From Dactylellina haptotyla (Eukaryota > Ascomycota > Orbiliomycetes > Orbiliales > Orbiliaceae), in the NCBI GenBank assembly GCA_031310005.1, contig CM062379.1, forward strand, positions 6,758,001 through 6,822,000: a stretch of 64,000 nt of DNA. Direction: 5' to 3'. The position numbers were made by a program, and so were the translations under genes. This document shows positions 58,298-64,000 of this stretch, piece after piece (positions within the stretch are counted from its first letter, which is position 1; each line of letters starts with the position of its first letter). The notes beneath the pieces were generated by a model. That model saw only the letters and a list, made by a program, of their open reading frames with translations. It had not been told where the DNA came from and did no database searches.

Positions 58298-59709
58298 CTC
58301 GAAGAGATTTATATTTGGCCCCGAGGCCGAAATATTTGCTCCAAGTGCCGAACGGGTAGGTGTTTTGTGTGTAATCCCAGGCTGGCCAATGCGATACGTT
58401 GTGGGTTGGTGATGTCAGTTACATGTTCGCCAACATTGACAAAAGTGAACGGGGGAAAAATCAGTACGCTGTTCACCTGGAGAACTTCAAACCAACTTCT
58501 TGATCGGTCGAGTAGATCAAAAAACCATGTTTGTTGGAAAATTCCCGATTTGGCTTTTCGGCCGGCGAGCTCTCGGATTGTAAGTAAAATGTCAGCGGTA
58601 AGCTGTAGCGGTTGGAGGATCCGGCATGGCAGGTAGGTTGAAAGAAAGGATATGCGAATTCCACGTCCGAGCCTTCGGACGAGAAGGGTATTAAGTTGTC
58701 TCCGGATGTCGGGATCTTTGGGGTGGGTTCTGTTTCTTTTTTAAAAAATAAAATACAGCCAGAAAACAGACGAGGGCCCTTTTAGCATTTAGTGATCAAT
58801 CGCACTCCGCCAAACCATGGCCTGGAGTGGCATGTGTGTGGATTCGAGGTTGAAAAATCAAGGCTAGCGCTGATAGCGGTGCATGGGACTAAACTATGCA
58901 ATGATTAGCGAACCACAGACCGCCGACGAGCCAATAGTGATCCCGGCACATGGCGGGCTTCACTGATAGGCGGGCTGGGTGTGGTTCAGCCCAGCGCTCC
59001 TCTGCTGTGCGACAAACTGCCCGATGCATCGAAGGATGGCGTCCGGCCACGGGCTGTTAAGACCCCTCTGGCACTCGATCTGTGCAGGATGATGCAGGAA
59101 TGGCAGGATGCCCTTCGCTATCTGTGCCAAGCTGGGTGGGCTTCCGGACGCATGCCAGCTGACCGGCAAAACGCGTCAGTTGGCCAGGCCCGCAAAGGCG
59201 AATCATGCGGGAGAGGAGGGTCTTGAGGTATTGATATCTTATAATGCGGATTCGGGTCGGTTCCTGAAGGTCCATTCCTCGAGCCCACCGGAATGCGGGG
59301 AATTAGGTTTTAAGTAGGACATCGTCTGCCCTCCGTCGACGCCTCGATCAGGCCATTTCCACATAGTATACCGCAATCGATTAATCGAATCTGGAAAGTT
59401 TTGAGGTTGGAGATATCGGCACACCGCAACGCATACTGTTAGCAACACCCCCACGCGCCGCCGTTGTCGTCGCTGGTTGGACTGATCTCGATCCGTCGAC
59501 GCTCTCTCGCAGCTGCAGCTGAAGCGTCAGATACGTCAAGACTAGCCTGCTAGATCGGTGCGGCGAATTTTGTGTGGTCAAGCCTGCAAGTAGCTGATAG
59601 CTGAGGAGATAAACGAAAGCAGGAACCCACGTACGTGCGGTATCATCCGTCCATCCGTTCCAAAACCGCGAAGCTGTATTCGACAGCAGCCTGGGTCTCG
59701 CAGCTCAGG
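58298..59709. other. Divergent promoter region, 1.4 kb
   Basis: Lies between the K+ channel gene (-) and the EI24-like gene (+). Open frames in 58960-59320 occur on both strands and match no family. No supported gene was seen. Confidence 0.5.
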
Positions 59710-60888
59710 ATGCCTGGCACCAGCAGGTACCCCGATATGCCCCAGCCGGTCCCCTACACTCACGTCGTCGAGACGCCTCCTTCTGAGCGGCCCGAGGAAG
59801 ACGCTCTCCTGCCGGACTCCTACTTCGAGGGCAACCAGAGCTCCAGCACCCTCAACTCGCGAAAGTTCGACCCCAGCAGAAAGCGCATACACACACCCGC
59901 CGTCCTCTATCCCGTTCGTGTATGTGTCTGATCATTCTGTGTATCAAGTCCGTCGAGATATCGAATATTGAGCATTTTTGGTGTTTTTACTCTTTAGGGC
60001 ATAATATATCTTTACTACAACCCGGTGCTATGGCGAATCATCAGAGGGAGGGTCGTCCCGTGCCTTGTGCTCAGTCTCTGCGTTACAGTAGTGCTCTTCT
60101 TGCTTCTCTACATCCCTCTCGCTGCCATCATGTCCTTCCTCTCAGGCCCGGTGGCTTTTATCAATGCCGCTATCACAATCTTGACTTTGGCCGCCAACCT
60201 GAACTCCGCCCTTTGTGAAGGTTTCTTGTTGGAGGAAGCGCTGGTCAACATGTTTGACGCAGTCCTACTGTTGGAGAAGCATTCAGAACTGGTGGATGTA
60301 GGCCAGGAAATCAAGCCTGACGCCCAAGATGCTGTGTCTGCTCTGGGAGAATACAAGATCTCACCAAACTTTCGACCTTCGTTTAAAGTTATCTGCGAGC
60401 TTATATTCTTCATGCCAATATCGTTCATTCCCATAGGTCAGTTTTCAAAATGGAGCGAAAGAAGATCTATTGAAAATGGAATTGTATGCTGATTATGCCT
60501 AGTCGGCCCGTTTATATACCTTGCAATCCAAGGAAACCGAGCCGGGCCTATCGCTCATTATTGGTATTTCCGCTTGAAAGGCATGGACAAGAAGCAGCAA
60601 AAGGCGTTCATCAAGAACTACCATTGGTCGTATCTTAAGTAAGCATCTAAGTTAATCTAGGAAACGTGCCCGCAGATTCTAATGCGAATAAACAACTGTA
60701 GCTTCGGAACCATGGCCCTCGGCCTTCAATTCATCCCAATGCTGTCAATCCTTGTCGCCTTTACAAACGCTATTGGTGCTGCTCTCTGGGCACTCCGTCT
60801 GGAATACCGAGAAAAGAAACACCGGCAATTCGTTGCCGCCAACCATCCTCATCGTCCTGAAGAAACTCACTATACCCAATATGCTTAA
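59710..60888 (+). CDS. EI24-domain membrane protein, RRT8/LDS-like
   Basis: Exons 59710-59919, 59998-60436, 60503-60638 and 60702-60888 give 323 residues. The first join is placed at CGT|GTATGT, reading AVLYPVR-GIIYLYYNPVLWRII. Several hydrophobic segments follow: VVPCLVLSLCVTVVLFLLLY, SGPVAFINAAITILTLAANL, CELIFFMPISFIPIVGPFIY, and FGTMALGLQFIPMLSILVAF. Between them is a soluble EEALVNMFDAVLLLEKHSEL part, then HYWYFRLKGMDKKQQKAFIK. The layout fits fungal EI24/CysZ-domain proteins related to yeast Rrt8 and Lds1/Lds2, which sit on lipid droplets and act in outer spore wall formation. The role in filamentous fungi is not settled. Confidence 0.78.
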
Positions 60889-61309
60889 TGATAAAATTCT
60901 GCACAACAACTTGTTTTCCCTTGGTTGAAAGATTTTCGCGCATGAAATTGACATTCCACACATATCTGGTGCATTTCATGTTTCTTGTGACCAGCGTGCG
61001 GCTGCTCTATTCCAGTACTTTCGGGCGCCCTCACCGCGGTGCCAAGGAATTTCGAGCATCAAATAACGACGTCAACATCTTAGTCCGTGCCACTATTCTG
61101 TCCATTCCTTTTTTCCTTTCCTTCCAACCTCCAACCTCATCCTCATCCAATCAATAGCTCCTTTTGCCTTCGGCCTATAATCGCATATCAATATACCTTC
61201 CCAGAATCTCAAGTCTATACCCGTTTGTTTTCTAGCCCCTCCATAACTTCCGCCAGGGGTATCGAAATTCCAACATTGTCCAACACATCTGTTCAGCATC
61301 GAAAACAGA
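60889..61309. other. Short gap, probable promoter of the next gene
   Basis: Includes a C/T-rich part from 61080 to 61150 ahead of the next start codon. Nothing else was seen. Confidence 0.5.
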
Positions 61310-61906
61310 ATGCCTTCCTTCGCAACCTTTCGACAGCCCGACACGAAATTCACCCCTGCATCTGCTTCCCTCCCGCCGCTAAAACCACAAGACCTCCTCA
61401 AAACATGGTGGGTAACGACATCTACCCTTCCCATGTGGAAGTCCGCAAAGAATATCACGATAACATACACCCCCGTCCCTTCGTCTAATTACATTGACGA
61501 TATCATCCACTATAATCCTCGAGACTCTCCTCCTGCCTCCGAAGAAGGAGCTAAGCCTACAGTCAAATCAATCCACGGTGTAGATTATCCGTTATCTGAG
61601 ACCCCGACCGATCTGTCCTACAAATGGCGCGGGAAAGGGTGGTTGTTTATCGCGACTTCGAGGTGGCAGGTGGTCGGTTATGGTGGGAGAGATGTAAAGG
61701 AGGTAGACGGTGTTCTGGAAGGCGTAGAGTGGGTTCTTACTTTCTTCGAGAAGAGTTTGTTTACACCGGCTGGGGTGGATATAATGACGGTAGCGAAAGA
61801 GGGTGTGGACGAGGAGACTAGGAGGGCTATCGACGAAGGATTGAAGGGGTGTGGAGGTACGCTAGAGGAGTTACAGCCGCAAATGTTTGAGATTCCAAGG
61901 GACTAG
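61310..61906 (+). CDS. Calycin/lipocalin-like conserved fungal protein
   Basis: Single exon, 198 residues. Motifs in order are DLLKTWWVTTSTLPMWKSAK, NITITYTPVPS, YKWRGKGWLFIATSRWQVVG, GVEWVLTFFEKSLFTPAGVD and a helical end (EETRRAIDEGLKGCGGTLEE). The opening GTW-like Trp pair, alternating strands with one short intervening acidic loop, and WRGKGWL..A...W.V.G recall lipocalin-like proteins of fungi. I recognise the pattern but no named function. No signal peptide or membrane segment is seen, so it is probably cytosolic. Confidence 0.7.
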   Translation: MPSFATFRQPDTKFTPASASLPPLKPQDLLKTWWVTTSTLPMWKSAKNITITYTPVPSSNYIDDIIHYNPRDSPPASEEGAKPTVKSIHGVDYPLSETPTDLSYKWRGKGWLFIATSRWQVVGYGGRDVKEVDGVLEGVEWVLTFFEKSLFTPAGVDIMTVAKEGVDEETRRAIDEGLKGCGGTLEELQPQMFEIPRD

Positions 61907-62161
61907 GAGAATACTGGTTTTATGTGGAAGTCTGTTTCGTATTTTTTATTGCGTGGGAGCGAGGATTTAGTTATTTTTATTTTTTGGTTTTTATACACGC
62001 ATACTTTTTATCATTTTAAGATCGAGGGCGTTGGATCTTGCAATGCAAATTTCTTGATTTTTGGATTTTATTTTGATATACACCTGATAAACTCTACATG
62101 TCTAGAATTTATTTTTTGAGATACTCTCCTTCTCATACAGTTAGTTCCACAAAATAAGCTC

Positions 62162-62359
62162 TTATTTACCGGTAGTACCGTTTCCCCAGCGGATCCACGA
62201 TCTCCAATCTACCGATAGATCTAAAAACCTATCCTTCCTCTCCTTTGACATTTGCTGCCAGAGCTTATATTGAATATATTGCACAGGCAGCCCCACCAGC
62301 AGCGGTATCAAAACATAAGTAAAAATACCAGAAAATAGTTCTTTCGCCATCATAACCAT
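62162..62359 (-). CDS. Small single-pass membrane protein, 65 residues
   Basis: ATG at 62359, 44 bp downstream of the stop codon of the next gene on the same strand. It has one hydrophobic segment (residues 8-26, LFSGIFTYVLIPLLVGLPV). A basic, Trp-rich tail follows: YKLWQQMSKERKDRF, then DWRSWIRWGNGTTGK. Composition and the clear membrane segment argue for a real gene, but I recognise no family. It could instead be a chance frame in the 3' flank of the neighbour. Confidence 0.45.
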   Translation of the reverse strand: MVMMAKELFSGIFTYVLIPLLVGLPVQYIQYKLWQQMSKERKDRFLDLSVDWRSWIRWGNGTTGK

Positions 62360-62403
62360 GTGTCTTCTGCGTGCTTTTAAAAAAACAACTCCGTCAGCCC
62401 CGA

Positions 62404-64000
62404 TCAGGAGCTCGTGCCTGGTGCGTCAGCCATCGCATCATCATCGTCTCTAGGCACAAGTAGATCTGCAAGATCGGATGATTCTCGCGGGCGCTTAACA
62501 CCCCGAGGACCATCTGTGGAACTAGTGCTTTCTTCAGCGGCGGGGGCAGATTCACCTTCTGCATCATTCGCGTCTTGATTCTCTTTAGCCGCCTCGCCTG
62601 GGGCATCGTCGTCGTCACTGCCGTTCTCATCATCGTCATCCCCACCAAGTTTTGGGCGGCCCATTTTGCGGAATGTGGCGATGGGCTCGAAACCTGGTTG
62701 ACCTTCTACCCATTCTTCCCACTCGCTGTTGCCGAAGTTGAGTCCCTCATGCCAGTACATGATCTCAGGCGGATGTTTCGAGTTATTATCCTCGCGATAG
62801 CTATTGTGGGCTTCATACTGGTATCCACGACTGAGAGAGCTTTGTTAGAAATCTATAAAACACCAAACCATTTCTCTCTAGGAATATACATACTAAATAT
62901 GTACCGGACGCTCCATCAACCATTTGGTGAATAGGTACTCATCACGCTCGTTTGGAATGGTTAAGGGGTTGATATCTTCTGGTACTTGGGCTTCTATAAA
63001 CTCGCTAGGCGTTCTGGCTTCTTCTTCTTCTGCAGTCTCAGCATCCCTTGGACCTGGCTTGTTTTCCACTCTTGCTATGCCGAGTTGCTGAATCGAAAGT
63101 TTTGTGACTCTTCGGAGGAGGAGGGATGCTACGAGATCGTAATACTCGCTCGCGCCATCTTGACGAGAACCGTAACCAAGACTGTAATCTGAAACCAAGT
63201 CGTTGGTTAAGGAGAGATTCCACAATACTTCAAATATTCTGCTTAATGTTAGCTCACATTTACTACGTGACATAGCTAAAGGTAGGCAGGTAGAAATAAA
63301 CTAACTCATCGATTCGCCTATCGAGGCCTGCCCAGATCGTAGTTGAGTCAATGACCCAATATCTCAAATTTTCCTCGTCGGTCTCAGAAAGATCAGGGAT
63401 AAAGCCATCTCCCATACCAGGCTTGTGCACTGGAATCAAGATTTCATGATTGTTGCTTGGTATTCCCGCATCATCGAGAGCTTGGGCAAACGTTTCTTTG
63501 ATATATTCTTCCAGTTTGAAAGGTACAAATACCGGAAGAACGATCTGGAACCGATCGACGAGTTCGTTAATATCCTTTCCGTACATAATTCTTCGGATGC
63601 GGCGGGTAAGGTATCCTTTCACTAGGAAGTGCAATCTGGTGAGCCATCTGTTCTATTTTTAGATTATAGCCGGAAATGAAAGACTAACAATGCGATTTCC
63701 AATTATTTCCGAAGTATCTTGGGGCAGCTGTTATATCAGTGGAACTTTCTTGAACCTGTGGGTCCATCCCTATGGCGTCGCAGAGTTTGTGGAATAGATT
63801 ATCATTGTAATGATCAATGGTTTGGAGGAAGCTTTTGTGCTTAAACTCTTCGTTCCAGTTGTACATTGGCAGCATATCATAACTTTCCGTATCATAACTT
63901 GTTTCCGCAAGGCTATCGTAGTCGACAAGCATTTTCTTTTCGTGATCGAACCGAAACAATGCGCAGTGTCGAGCATGCATTTCGAGTGATCCCAAGCCAC
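62404..64000 (-). CDS. Unrecognised protein, 3' part, runs off the right edge
   Basis: Exons read leftward from the edge: 64000-63756 (end uncertain), 63651/63652-63306, 63238-62894 and 62830-62404. The last two joins are clear: RRIDE-IFEVLWNLSLTNDL, and ERPVHIY-RGYQYEAHNSYRED across donor GTATGT. Visible parts are MEMHARHCALFRFDHEKK-like sequence at the edge, FQIVLPVFVPFKLEEYIKET, LIPVHKPGMGDGFIPDL, MYWHEGLNFGNSEWEEWVEG and an acidic tail with GVKRPRESSDL. No domain is recognised. The first join is awkward. The obvious donor GTTAGT at 63688 would give a 36-bp intron in the wrong phase, whereas GTTCAA at 63755 gives 103 bp in phase 0. Confidence 0.6.

Overview
The window is nuclear DNA of a filamentous ascomycete (Pezizomycotina). 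Genes are split by many introns of about 50-105 bp with GTATGT/GTAAGT-type donors and CTAAC/CTGAC-type branch sites. The gene set fits as well: a Zn2Cys6 regulator, a CreD-type arrestin, STE20, Slm1, a TOK-type K+ channel, a CSC1-like channel and a DUF3431 protein. A leotiomycete is plausible, but that is only an inference from general resemblance. I found no convincing transposon, rRNA, tRNA or CRISPR array.

Layout. 1-969: 3' end of an arrestin (CreD/ART family). 2119-7939 (-): a seven-exon, 1820-residue ankyrin protein with a nucleotidyltransferase-like N-terminal domain. 9549-10292 (-): an F-box protein. 13155-16364 (+): the PAK kinase STE20, preceded by 2.9 kb without a gene. 18324-19266 (+): an SHB17-like sugar bisphosphatase, convergent with an Slm1-like BAR/PH protein at 19554-21438 (-). 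22709-24164 (-): a two-domain glyoxalase I in nine exons. 24165-29770 is gene-poor and holds a 47-bp minisatellite and one small secreted protein. 29771-33080 (+): a Zn2Cys6 regulator followed by a quinone-oxidoreductase-like enzyme. 33695-34815 (+): DUF3431. 35156-38389 (-): CSC1/OSCA-like channel. 40792-42115 (-): class II fructose-bisphosphate aldolase. 44108-47281 (+): two tandem F-box paralogues.

47581-54902 is compact and housekeeping. It holds two divergent pairs: mitochondrial ribosomal protein bL9m with oligoribonuclease REX2, and RNase H2 subunit B with MCM10. The right end has a TOK1-like two-pore K+ channel (55426-58297, -), an EI24/RRT8-like membrane protein (59710-60888, +), a calycin-like protein (61310-61906, +), a small membrane protein (62162-62359, -) and the 3' part of an unrecognised gene running off the edge (62404-64000, -).

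The most unusual observations concern splicing. In glyoxalase I, the only exon model that keeps the conserved protein uses an intron beginning AT and ending AC, with ordinary U2-type internal signals. It is followed by a 13-nt microexon that encodes a metal-ligand histidine. In STE20 a 60-bp in-frame tandem duplication copies the core of the CRIB (Cdc42-binding) motif together with the splice donor that ends the exon, so each copy carries its own donor. Exon models were assembled by hand from reading frame, splice signals and family resemblance. No search or alignment was run.
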